Shown piece after piece: positions 1 through 11,836 of a stretch of DNA of 64,000 bases. The stretch's first letter is position 1; each line of letters opens with the position of its first letter. Made by a program: the position numbers and the translations under genes. Under the pieces are notes generated by a model that had not been told where the DNA came from, made no database searches, and saw nothing but the letters and a program-made list of their open reading frames with translations. The DNA comes from Whitmania pigra. Its lineage: Eukaryota; Annelida; Clitellata; Hirudinida; Haemopidae. Location of the stretch: NCBI GenBank assembly GCA_021613335.1, contig JAJTWR010000263.1, forward strand, positions 580,001-644,000. Reading direction: 5' to 3'.

Positions 1-23
1 TATTATTATTATTATTATTATTA

Positions 24-56
<33 letters not shown>

Positions 57-57
57 T
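1..57. repeat. (ATT)n microsatellite at window edge
   Basis: The window opens inside a nearly pure ATT/TTA trinucleotide run, interrupted once by an extra T. The 3' exons of the minus-strand C-type lectin gene would lie at or beyond this edge; I see no convincing exon between here and 662. Confidence 0.95.
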
Positions 58-662
58 GTTTAGTATTTTTACAATTCCACGTTCTTATTGCTGTTGAGAG
101 TCTCCGGCGTAAAAATTGTATTTTTAAGCTTATCACTGAGTCGAAGAAAATCGTTTTTATTTTCGAATTCACTTTTGGTCATCACGTGACCAGGAAAACA
201 ATGGAGAAATGGGGACGCATTATGAAGTCTATAACTTAATTATGCCTCTCCAACATCGTAAAACAAATTTCGCCTGAAATTGTTGTGGAGGGAGGGAGTC
301 TAAACTAGAGAGATCGAAAAATAGTTGAAGTTGAGGACAAATTTCGTTGCTGACTGTCAAGTCAAAGTCAATGACGGCCAGAAATTTAAGTTGTTTATTT
401 TCTTCCCGACGCACGTCAAACTCCAGCTGCAGGATTTTTGCCTCTTCGTGCGCTGACGAAATCAAATGACGATTTTTATCCGAGAAGCGGCAAAAGATCC
501 TGATTTATGCCTTCTCCGAGGCTCGATTTTGAAGTCCACCTCTTCATCTAATCAAAATTAATGACTTCAGATTTCAGTCCGTGAAAGTTTTAACTACTGA
601 AAATGATCTCGTAATTGCTTTTAAGGCGACACGAGAAACTGAAGATCGACCGACTGACTTAC

Positions 663-1670
663 CTGTTGGGTTTCCAGGAGAATCCCAAACCCAAGGAATG
701 TACGAATGGTTTGTTTTATCCTCCGCGGCTTGTTTTTTGTTCGTCTTTTTCCAAGTGGAAGTGGAATTTTTTCGCGCCTTCGCGTTCTTTTCCTTTGATT
801 CTCCTTCGTCGGGTTCGGCTTTTTCCACCGACGTAGCCGCCATCCCGGCAGTCCACCATTGTTCGTGGGCAAACTCTTGCCCAGAAGAGACGACCCTTCT
901 TTGGATCTCTTTGCGAAGAAATTCAAATTCATTGTCCGTGTCGACAGTCACTAGACCGCCAGTACCAGATTGGATGCAGCGCTGTTTGGCCTCGTAGTAG
1001 TTCAAATCCTGCCTGCGCCCGACGTCCATGACGAACAGGTAAGTCTTGTTGCCGAAACTGCCCCATGAGGAATCTTGAAATTATTTTTAAAAAAAGAGGT
1101 AACCGAAAATTTTATGGAATCCTTCACAACTTCGTGTGGCTGCGACGATGAATCATTATTGAGATCGAAAAATGCTAAACATCTAATCTAAACGACTAAT
1201 CTGGCCTTAATTATTTTTTAATTCCATTTCAAAATTCGTTCTAAGTTTTTTTTAAATTTTCAAATTTTTAAGCCTTGCCGTACTCGAGTTTTGTTAATTT
1301 ATTTTTTTTTAATTGAAGAGGAAATCAAGCACACGACGCAAAGTGTCGAACACACGGAAAAGCATATTCCCATTTCATTCGTTTCCATGGTGATATGGCA
1401 TAAATTGGAAGTGAAAAATTAAAATAAAACACGTGACATCAATTTCCAGACGTCATTAAATGGCGCCACCTGTCGGGGTTTTTGTCCATCTTTATCAATC
1501 AAACGAGGGAAGATGTGAGATGGTCATGATAAGCATCGACAAATTTTGAAATTCATTCATTCGAAGAAATTCGATCCTCACAAACTTTTTCGAGGATTTC
1601 AAATTGACTTCTAACATCATCATCTTGTTATTAATATTAACATTATTATTATTATATTATTATTATTATG

Positions 1671-1734
<64 letters not shown>

Positions 1735-1735
1735 G

Positions 1736-1769
<34 letters not shown>

Positions 1770-1781
1770 TATATTATTATT

Positions 1782-1814
<33 letters not shown>

Positions 1815-1870
1815 TATTATTATTATTATTATATTATTATATTATTATATTATTATTATTATTATTATTA

Positions 1871-1967
<97 letters not shown>

Positions 1968-1981
1968 TATTATTATTATTA

Positions 1982-2025
<44 letters not shown>

Positions 2026-2266
2026 TTAGGCAGATATTGACATAGGAATTACAAAGAAGAAAAGTATAATAGTTATATCGTACACAAATACATAACAGCA
2101 ACAACAACAAGTTATCAAAACACTTTAAAATATTTTTAAAAAAAGTAAAAAAAGAGATTTCATTATCATTCGAACCTTGGCTGGGTTCAGTCGTGAAACT
2201 TCGACAAGTTCCGATGATGGCGACAAGTGCGAGACATCCGACCATATCCATATTAAAACCGACCAT
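663..2266 (-). CDS. Secreted C-type lectin-like protein, 5' exons only
   Basis: Two exons join in phase. Exon 1 (2176-2266) begins at ATG 2264-2266 and encodes a signal peptide (MVGFNMDMVGCLALVAIIG...) ending in phase 1 at a GTTCG donor. Exon 2 (663-1073) starts after TTTCAAG and ends at a perfect CAG/GTAAGT donor, also phase 1. It encodes the start of a C-type lectin fold: SWGSFGNKTYLF, then YYEAKQRC, then LVTVDTDNEFEFL, WWTAG and WVWDSPGNP. A Lys/Glu-rich insertion of about 45 residues separates WWTAG from WVWDSP, which is unusual for a CTLD and may be a lineage-specific loop. The distal half of the domain with the remaining cysteines is not found before the window edge. The intron carries the 390-bp ATT array. 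Family assignment is inferred from the CTLD pattern; carbohydrate binding cannot be judged because the calcium-site residues are absent from this part. Confidence 0.62.
1640..2028. repeat. Long (ATT)n microsatellite inside the C-type lectin intron
   Basis: About 390 bp of ATT/TAT units with occasional single-base slips (TATATT, TTATTTATT). Frames through it give artificial poly-Ile/Leu/Tyr reading frames that are not genes. Confidence 0.97.
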
Positions 2267-4130
2267 CGTCCTGTCAAAAAGGACTTTCCCTGAAAGCTGA
2301 TTGAAGGAGACCAATGTTTCCGACCTCGTCCACGGAGAGCCCACCGGGGAAGAGTTGTGGATGTCGAGGGAGGCAAATTAGCGACATGCCTTCATTTCAC
2401 TCCACTTATGATGCGCCATTGTCCTAGCCTGTTTGTGCGGATCTGATCCCGAATAAACCACGACTGCAAGCGATCACGCGACTGGCGATAAGAGATTTGA
2501 GGATTTCTCTCAAGGATATTTTTCCAGTCATCTTTGTGTCTGTGTGTATGTGTTGTATGTGTGTGTGTGCGTGTGTGTGTGCGTGTGTGCGTGCGTGTGA
2601 TTCCATTCAATCCACGTTGTTTAGCGGAACGTGAGGTTGGATGGTGCGATTCATTTGTGGATGTTGTAAATTAATTTGTCTTCTCTTGGGACATTTGCAT
2701 GAGAATATTTTTAAGTAATAACTGAAACAAGTTATCGAATAAAAATGTTTTTCACTGCCATCGTTATAGTTCTCGGACAAAGTTCTTATTTCAAAAGATA
2801 TCAGGACTTTCGATGCGGACCCAGCATAACGTCATTCCGAGGCAGTTTTATTCAAATTCTGTTGCCAATGACAACCGAATTGATTTTTAAAATTCTTCCG
2901 AGGTCAAGAAATGACAGCGTCATGTTCAACGGAAATTCTCCATACGCGAAGATTTTTTGCCACTTTGATTATCTAATTCGTTCGCCAGATGGCGGAAATG
3001 TTCTTTATACTACAATATTTTAGAATTCTCAGAAATGGTGTAATTATTTGTTAAAGTGTTTTTTTTTGCATCGAATGATGAAGTTAATTTATTATGCATT
3101 TATTTTGTAATTGGTTCAGATGAATTCTGCAAATTTATGTTGGAAGGTGAGATTAACAATTAATTACAGGTTAACGACATTTACAACTGGAAGTGTTTTA
3201 CTCTCAGAACGAGAGAATAAAGAATCTAAAATGTCTTCTTAAACTGTTTCCTTCGATGACGGGATCCGGACATGCGCTCCATCGCATCAAAGTGACGTCA
3301 GGACGGTCATACATCAACCTCTTCATGACGTAATAATGGCATCCCGACAGATGGAATAAAATCATTTTAAATCCCGCGCTTTATAAATAATCTTCAGTTT
3401 CGCATTTTAAATTTAAATAAATCTACGTTTTCAGGTCTTAAAGCTTAAGGTCGTTAAAAATTCTAAGAAATTGGAAAGCCGTATTCCAGAGTGGAGGCAA
3501 TTAGAACCTAGAAGCATGGGATGATGTTTTTCCATCCGTCCGTCCGTCCGTTCGTTCGTGTGTGCCCGGTGTGTGATTGTCGCGCTTCAATGACGACGGC
3601 TCTCATCATCGACATACATTCGAAAACCATTGAAGCCGGACTTGAATTTAAACAGAAGGGAAGTTTCTTTCCGCTGTTTTTAAAAGTCAACGATGCAATG
3701 CATTCTCCGATGTGCGCAGTCGCCCGTGATCGGTAAAAGTATAATCGCCTATCGATTTAAATAACTTATTAATTAATTAGTTAATTAATTAATTTATTTA
3801 TTTATTTACACCTGTAAGCACACCGCATCGTTCACCTGGACAATCGTAAGCGTAATGAACTTAACGCGATCATGAGTTCATGAATATTAATGAATTCCAG
3901 GTGAAATATGTAGATTTTCTGTCGTCCTGATTGGAAATTGAGATATCGAATCGTCTTATGAGGTGCAGTGCCTTGTAATATTCCCGCTAATAACGGAAAC
4001 CGGATGGCTGAGTGGAGAGAGCATGTGCAGGACGCAACACCTGCGCGCATGGAATGATTGCCACTTCATTCCACTTCAACTCTCAAGCCACGCTGGATTC
4101 TCCTTTGTATGGATTTACTTGGAAGTTACT
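2267..4130. other. No gene recognised; (TG)n tract and (CCGT)n patch
   Basis: This stretch contains a TG dinucleotide tract at about 2530-2602 and a short TCCG/TTCG tetranucleotide patch at 3533-3562. Reading frames here are short and lack domain signatures. It presumably holds the promoter of the minus-strand C-type lectin gene next to 2266, but I cannot point to a convincing core element. Confidence 0.6.
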
Positions 4131-4205
4131 TCATCGTCGTCTTCATCACCACCATCATCATCATCATCATCACGTCATCAACGTCTTCGTCATCGTCGTC
4201 TTCGG
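4131..4205. repeat. (CAT/CGT)n trinucleotide repeat
   Basis: Imperfect CAT/CGT units, one of several such arrays in the first 16 kb. The His or Ser runs it encodes in different frames are by-products. Confidence 0.9.
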
Positions 4206-5184
4206 AGCAGTTGTTTAGAGGTTAGAATTTATGATACATATCCCATAGTATTTACACATAGTATTTGTACATAATAAATGAATATTAATAATATTAAATT
4301 ATTTGCTATTTATTATAAATATTCGATCTAATGGCCTATTACGACAAGCATGGAATTTATGAAATTTATTTGATAATGTTTATTGTGTAAACTCATTCGG
4401 ATGCGTGTTTTTTAAAGAAAAACTTTGTTGTACTTAAAACGAATTTTATTCGATAGAAAAATTATCGTTCAGTAATAACTTAATAACTATAATAATAATA
4501 ATTTAAAAAAATAATATTCATCATCATCATCATCTTAATGAAAATTTCCAATCGATTTCTTTTCTGTTCGGCTCTAAAAAGCTTCATTTAAAACTAAAAG
4601 TGAAATTATTTTTGGTCAGGAAATCCCAGCCACTATATGGATCTTTTATCGAACAGGCCATTACTTTCATAAACGACTCTTCTGCACTTCTTTCTAAGGA
4701 TGTTTCGTTTTCTAAACCGAAGATGAACTCGTCAAAGTTCCACAAATCCAACTTTCCATTTACAACTTGACCCTCGGTTTTATCTGATGACCTTCTGATA
4801 ACCTTTTGATGACCTTTGGCGGATAAATAATTGGGCGGAAGTGAACTTTGTCACCAACAAACATGGATGCGGACAATTGAAGTAACTGCTCGATATTATC
4901 ACACCTTGTTACATTAAGTGATGAATAAAACATTTAATATGATTATATTTTAATTAAATTTCATTATCCTGATTTATCCATCCATCCTTCAATCCATCGA
5001 CCCAGGCATCAGTGGACTTCGAAAAGCCATGAATTGCGGTAATTAGTTTCACGGTGTGCAACAACAACTGACTCACGGAAAATCGTTTCCCGGTCGTTGG
5101 AGCGACTTCATTTGTAAACATAAACAGCTTTGCCGGGAATTCTACTGGAAGATGAAAAAGAAGTAGAATATGGTGATGACAATG

Positions 5185-5395
<211 letters not shown>

Positions 5396-6344
5396 ATTGG
5401 TGATTGTACTTTTGCGGTATTTGATATTTAAATGCTATTAAGCTGTTAGTTGTACAATATTACTAATAATAACGAAAACTTAATATCAAAATTGTTTATT
5501 TATAATTTAATTATTATTGACAATGAATCGGCGATTTAAATATGATTAAATTTTTATTTGACGTGACGAGATGTTTATCAATTCACATCTTGTGATCTTG
5601 TTGTTGTTGTTTCCATTCGGTTATCATCTTAGTCATCTTCATCTTTTCGATTTCGTGATCTCAAGTCATGTCACGCCTTTACAAAGAGTTAAATAGATTT
5701 AAATTGGAAAAAAAGAAAGTTCAATTAAATCATAATTTAATTATTTATTGTAACAAATAATTCAATAAAGTTTTAAATAAAAAATATCTAAATATTATTT
5801 AATTAATTATGATAATAATATTGTAAGAAATGATAATATCGCAATAATTTGGCTCATTTTTTTATAAATTTTGTCAAATTGACGTGAAAACGATGGAATT
5901 TCATAATAAAATGATTTTATAATTAAGTTTCAAATTTTCCACTGAATTCTCGAGGAAATTAAAAATCAACTTTTAAATTGATTTACAGAAAAACAACAAC
6001 GTCACATTTCTTGAGTTTTATGCTTCAAAATGAGGCCTTAAAAAAGTTATTATCATTTAATAAATGATGTTTTCGTATAAAAAATAAAAATATTAACACC
6101 TAATATTATCTTAATGCTTTATTAGTCACTTAACCAAAGATTAACTATCAATTAAATTCATAACAATTCGTAAAGTATTGATTTTATAAATCGAATAACA
6201 TTACTAAGTTGTAATACAATCAATCAATAATCTTATGAATGTTTCAGCTGTCGATGAAAATATCGATCTCCACCTGGTCTGAAGTCTTAATGAGGCGTCG
6301 ATTATGGGGTCAATTTCTCGTTGAGAACCACTCAAACCGCTTCG

Positions 6345-6400
6345 CATCATCATCATCAAAATCATCATCATCATCATCGTCATCGTCATCGTCGTCGTTA

Positions 6401-6441
<41 letters not shown>

Positions 6442-6460
6442 ATCGCCATCGCCATCGTCA

Positions 6461-6492
<32 letters not shown>
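6345..6492. repeat. (ATC/GTC)n trinucleotide repeat
   Basis: About 150 bp of TCA/TCG units alternating between cat- and cgt-type triplets. It gives open frames on both strands (poly-Ser, poly-Asp, poly-His/Arg), none of which has gene context. Confidence 0.95.
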
Positions 6493-6493
<1 letters not shown>

Positions 6494-6593
6494 GCATCGT
6501 TATTGTTATTGTCATTGTTATTGTTTCCATTGAGCATGGGGTAAATGTCCACTCAAATTACTCAATTACTCCTCCTCACTCCGAAGTCTCATT

Positions 6594-6878
6594 ACAAATG
6601 ATTACAATTATTAGAAATTATTACAATTATTACAAATGATTACAAGTGATTACAAAATGATTACAAGTGATTACAAGTGATTACAAGTGATTACAAGTGA
6701 TTACAATGATTACAAGTGATTACAATGATTACAATGATTACAACGATTACAAAATGATTACAACTATTACAACGATTACAAAATGATTACAAATGATTAC
6801 AAGTGATTATAAGTGATTACAATGATTACAAGTGATTACAATGATTACAATGATTACAATGATTACAATGATTACAAT
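6594..6878. repeat. GATTACAA(GT) minisatellite
   Basis: A tandem array of 9-11-bp units of the form GATTACAAGT, GATTACAAT or GATTACAAAAT, about 28 copies. Units differ only in the 2-4 bases after GATTACA, so this is a slippage-evolved minisatellite. Confidence 0.95.
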
Positions 6879-7084
6879 GACCATTATCAGGCAAAACTGG
6901 AAAACCCAGTCAGCTGAATGAACGTTTCGTCGTCTCGAATCATCGTCATAAATTTTACTGAAGTAAATTCTCATTAATATTAATGAGACTGATTAATAAT
7001 TCAAAAAAAGCATTGAATAATTTCTATCGAACCAATGATTCTAGTTGCCCTAAAATAGGACTCGAAGAGACTTTAGCAATTGCC

Positions 7085-7235
7085 TTGCAACGGATGTGTG
7101 TTTTGTTAGAATTGTGTGCAATGGAAGTGTGTTTGTAAGGGATGTGTGCAATGAATGTGTGTTCGCAAGGAATGTGTATTTGTAAGAGTCATGTATAACG
7201 GATGAGCGTTTGCAAGGGATGTGTTTGTGAATAAA
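7085..7235. repeat. Degenerate GTGTG(T/C)...AAGGGAT tandem repeat
   Basis: Loose repeats of about 20-25 bp built around GGATGTGTG, TTTGTAAG and GCAATG, spanning about 150 bp. Much more decayed than the neighbouring minisatellite. Confidence 0.6.
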
Positions 7236-9020
7236 TAAAATGGACGTCTTGGTTCATCAGCAGACGTGTGAGTGTAATTGGAAATCTCTTGCCATCAATT
7301 GCAACGCCACGTGATAACTCGTCTGAGCCAGTGCGTGGTGGAAGGAATAATTAGAGGAACAAATGGAAAACGATGAATGGAAAATACTATTGGTGGGTGG
7401 GGAAGCATTTGCAACTGTTTTAAAGGTTGCCACGTGACTCGAATCCGTGCATCGACCGACGGAGCTGGATCCGCAGACTTAAATTTCCATGCAGCAACCG
7501 TGAAAATGCCTTTCAAATCATTTCCAGCTCATCCATCCATCACCGTCTGCGGAAGCTCTAATTAATGGACCCCACTGCTGGTCACGAATGCACTCTTCTC
7601 TCAGAAATTCGACTGACCTTCGCGAGATGGCGCAGCATTATAATACATATATTATACATCCAGTTCTTCGACGTTCGATCGTCCAGTTCGCCATCTCTCC
7701 GGAAGAATGTGACGTCATCGCGGACTTTGAGAGTAGCTGAAGTTCTCGTCGATCACTTGTGTGTCATCCATCATTTGTGTGTCAGATCATTTATGACTGG
7801 AAACACCGTACAGCAAGCCCACAGAGATTCACTCGCTAAATCCACGCGACTTTCCCGACTGGCAAGGTTCGACAGCTCACCACTGAATGCCATCATCGTC
7901 ATCATCATCGTCGTCCTCATCGTCGTCATCGTCATCGTCGTTGTCATTTCCATCGTCGTCGTCATCAAGGGAAACACGATATCGAATGAGCATCCTACAC
8001 TTGCTGCAGATTATAATTTGATCGCCTCCTTTTGTTGTGACAGACAATTATTCATAACAATGTCCAATTTCAAAGACGTTTCAAAGTTAATCACGGTTAA
8101 ATTGAGGTAATTCCATGAAATAAATAAATAAATAAATAAGCTGAATTAAATTAGTTGAATAACTTGAATATAATTAATTAAATGAATAAATTTGTTTTAC
8201 CTAATTATTTGAATTGAAGAACAAATCAAATTGAAAGTGTGACGCAGAAACCTAATTTGGGAGGGAGAAACGGTCCCCCCGACTTTGGACCCGAACAAAA
8301 GGTCATCTCCTCATCTCCTCACTTTTTGAGAGGGTTTACCCCCCTGAATTTTGGTTGGTAGCAAAAAGGGCATCTTCTCAAGCTGTGCAAGTGTTTGTCT
8401 CCTTGGAAAATTTTGAAATGACGTCCCTGGTGTGACGTAGATCGTGATGGGTTTAAATTGCATTTTTAAAAGAAAGCATTTCTTTCAACTTCACTTGTTG
8501 TCGAGGTGTCTCTTTTTAATTGTTGGAACTGTAATGCCGTGATGATGATGATGATGATGATGATGATGGTGATGGTTATGGTAATGATGACGGTAATGCC
8601 GTGATGATGATGATGATGGTAATGACGGCGGGGGTGATGGTAATGATTAGCGGTTTGAATGGCCATCCATAATTTATCATCATCATCATCATAATCATCA
8701 TCACCAGTATCAACATCATCGACATCGTCCATTTAAATATTGAATCTCAGAATAAATTACTTCTCCGTCAATGGAGCGAAATAAATGATTTTCCAATGAG
8801 AACTTAATTATTAATGCGAATGATTGAATAAATTCGAATATGAATTTATATAACATGAATATGTAAATGTCTTCAATCAATTTATTCAAACATTTTATAA
8901 GAAACAAGTAACAATAATATTCCTTAAGTTGTAAACATGCTTTTGTGTAAAATATCAGTTATTGTGATATATTAATATTTTATTAATGTATTTACTGATT
9001 AATTACTTTTATTTTATCGT
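7236..9020. other. No gene recognised; trinucleotide arrays at 7890-7970 and 8536-8710
   Basis: The stretch contains (CAT/CGT)n at about 7890-7970 and GAT/ATG arrays at about 8536-8700. A long plus-strand frame at 7565-8110 owes its hydrophobic segment (poly-Val/Ile) to the first array, so I do not call it a gene. Confidence 0.6.
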
Positions 9021-9169
9021 TATTATTGTTATTAGTGTTGACAATGTTATTGTTTCTTTTTTTCTCTAACATTTATGTTATTGTTGTTGATGTTAGCAAT
9101 ATTTTTATCGTTAGCATTATTTTTGCTAATACTGTTATTATTGTTTGCATTATTATTGTTGTCATTGTT

Positions 9170-9433
9170 GTTAAAAGTTATGCCCAACCCTGGTTCACCT
9201 CGGCTGAAGGTCCTGTTATGACAATGATGAAGAGTTATGACCGATGGATGGAGGTTGTCAAAAAGATGAAAGCTTCCAATAAAGATGCTGCCTTCTCTGA
9301 ACTTCGTGTTGAATTTTTTACGAACATTTTTAAGCATCTCAACGTGAAAGTGTGCAATGAATTATCCAGAAAAGTAAAAATTCATTCCACGGGGAGTTCA
9401 AAAAACAACATTCGTCTGTTATTCCGCCACTGA
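9170..9433 (+). CDS. Unassigned reading frame, possibly an exon or transposon remnant
   Basis: An open frame running to a TGA just after 9430 encodes a well-mixed peptide (SYAQPWFTSAEGP..., YDRWMEVVKKMK..., AFSELRVEFFTNIFKHLNVK...). Its composition looks protein-like, unlike the low-complexity frames around it. The part upstream of about 9170 is a TTATTG-rich stretch and is probably not translated. I recognise no family. It could be one exon of a gene, for example an N-terminal exon of the SUEL gene's neighbour, or a domesticated or decayed transposon fragment. Confidence 0.25.
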   Translation, partial: VKSYAQPWFTSAEGPVMTMMKSYDRWMEVVKKMKASNKDAAFSELRVEFFTNIFKHLNVKVCNELSRKVKIHSTGSSKNNIRLLFRH

Positions 9434-11836
9434 AATCGTGCGGATTCATCAAATGTGACGCAGGGGAAAAAATCCATAGACCCTCGCGACCCTAGACTGA
9501 AGTATTGAGCATATTTGTCACGGAGAGACAAGGCAGCCATTTTGGATGGCTTCAAAAAGTCTGGTCGGCATGCCGCTTGCTGTCGTCATAAAGATGAATT
9601 AAAACTCAAAATCTACAAAACATCTGCTACTGTAAGGAATTATAAAGATCGCAGGAACTTTTAATGCTTTGAAAATGTACGAGTAAATCAGCAATCAATA
9701 TCGAAGGAATTGTCACCGAGGTTATGACTTGATGCCGTCATTGACACCAGACATCCACATATGTTAGTGTTGTTGTCGTCGTCAACAACTCGAATCAAAA
9801 CAACGAAATAAATCATCCTCAGGATCAGATAGCTTGGTTGCCTGTCTTTCATGCTCGGATCACTCCATGATCGGGAAAAGTCAGGTTGTTGTTTTCATCC
9901 AAGCCAAAGAATTTTATGTTCCTGCAAAGTCAAATCGGACATCTTAGATTCAAAATAAATAGAATAAATATTAACAATTTGAAGGTGTTTTAGTTTATTT
10001 TATGATTATGAATTTATTTTAATCGATCAATATGATATTTGTCAATCATTCAGAGGATCAATCATTCTGAGGATCAATCTCATTTGAATCCCTGCCGTTG
10101 CAAGTCATTTACACGCCGCTACATCACATCTCGAGTGATTGGCTCTCATTAAATTATAATGACCCCAGTCATCATCATCATCATCATCGACAGGAGACAT
10201 CAAAGTGAACGACTTTCTTTGCGTTACCATTAACAGAGAAGTTGTTGTAATTGATAAGTGTTGTTGTCGGGTTAATCCTGTTGTTCCCTTGTTGGGATTA
10301 CTGCTGGATTTACGAAAGTTTTACGCCGTTGTCAATCATCTGTAACTTTTGAATTAAGCATTCAATTCACGCCTTAATGATGTTACTTGCTTCGCAAAAA
10401 AAAAAGGATTACAATTATCAAATATTCGATAATATACGAGGTCATCCTGCATAAATCATGCTTTACATTTACTTTGCTTTAACAATTTACACTATAATTT
10501 AAGTGAGGTTTGCAGGATTTTTTAGGTTAAAATGATGAGTGATTTTAGTTTTTCAATGATGTCATCCTTCGTTGGACACTTCGTCATCTTACGACGTAAT
10601 AGTAGTATTTTATTAATTAATAGTATTTTATTAACTAGTAGTATTTTATTAATACCCTCGGCATAACTTGATGATTAGGGCAATTACTATCAAATGACGA
10701 GATTTAATTCGAATGAAATTATCAGAATTGATGATCAATAAGGTATTTCATAAATGTATCACGATATAATATACGAAACGGCACATCATACAACACAAGC
10801 TTTTAAAAATGAAGATCAATTGATAAAAACTTCACAGTTTCACAAGATGCCTATTTGAATCACTTGTATCAAAATGTCTATTTAAATTAATGCTTCACAT
10901 GATTTAATTTTTCACATCTAACAAAACCATGCTCCAAACAACCTTACAACCTTGTCTGATCGGTTTAAATATCTGAAATAAAATAATTGCATACTTTCGT
11001 AAATAAATTCTGAAATTTACAAAAATGGCGTCCTGGATTCAGAGGATGACATGATAAATAGAGATGTCATCAAGATGAAATCACTGCCTGGTTACCATAA
11101 AAATATTGGAGCTTATTCCCGCCGGACCGCAATTACTTGGAAAATAAAAAACAATTTAAGTAAAAAACTTAAAATGAAACTTGAAAATGATTTTAAACAT
11201 TAAATGAAGCAATGTAATCATCTCCAATGCTTCGCCATTCCAGTTCATGCAAACGAATATTTCCAGACCATTAGTGACACCATTGAAAGGAAGGACAATC
11301 TTCTTTCAGGGATGTGCCTGTCCCTTGAAAATATTTATCTTTCGCCGTAAATGTGCAATTAAAATATTGTTATTATGTAGTCATGTTAACTTGTATTTAT
11401 TAATAATTTTGTTGTTGTTGTTGTAGCGTCATTTATTTATTCAAATTTATGTCTGTCATTTGTAATAGTTTGGAAATTGGGTCAAAATTTACGTCGACAA
11501 ACATCATGTCCAATGACATAGAAATAGTAAGAATTTCAACGAAAAGAACCTGACAACTTAATGTCATGTCACGAGACTTTAAAAAACTTTTAACATTTTA
11601 AAACTTAAACCAACAGCATTTTTTGAAATTTCATTTTCACGAATCAATGACATGCACGACATGACGACTCAATAAATAAATTTTTGAATGAATTATTTTA
11701 TTAAAAAGCTTTTTAGCCGTACGACTGTACATTCATAACAATTATCATAATAACTAATTATCATAACATATTATTCATCAATATTGGTGATATAATAATA
11801 AAATAATATGTTAATGAAGAATTCTCTTCCGTTCAG
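9434..11836. other. No gene recognised
   Basis: AT-rich sequence with a short 21-bp tandem repeat at about 10598-10652 (units containing TAGTATTTTATTAA) and a (GTT)n patch near 11410. Upstream exons of the SUEL lectin gene, including any signal-peptide exon, should lie here or further upstream; none is convincing. Confidence 0.55.

Noticed and set aside
1668..2045. Long open frames of poly-Ile/Leu/Tyr, poly-Asp or poly-Ser over microsatellites (also 5130-5441, 6204-6552, 14293-14634)
   Set aside because: They exist only because stop-free triplets are repeated; no start context, splice sites or domains.
6594..6878. Regular short repeats as a CRISPR-like array
   Set aside because: Units of 9-11 bp are directly abutting with no spacers, and the genome is eukaryotic; it is a minisatellite.
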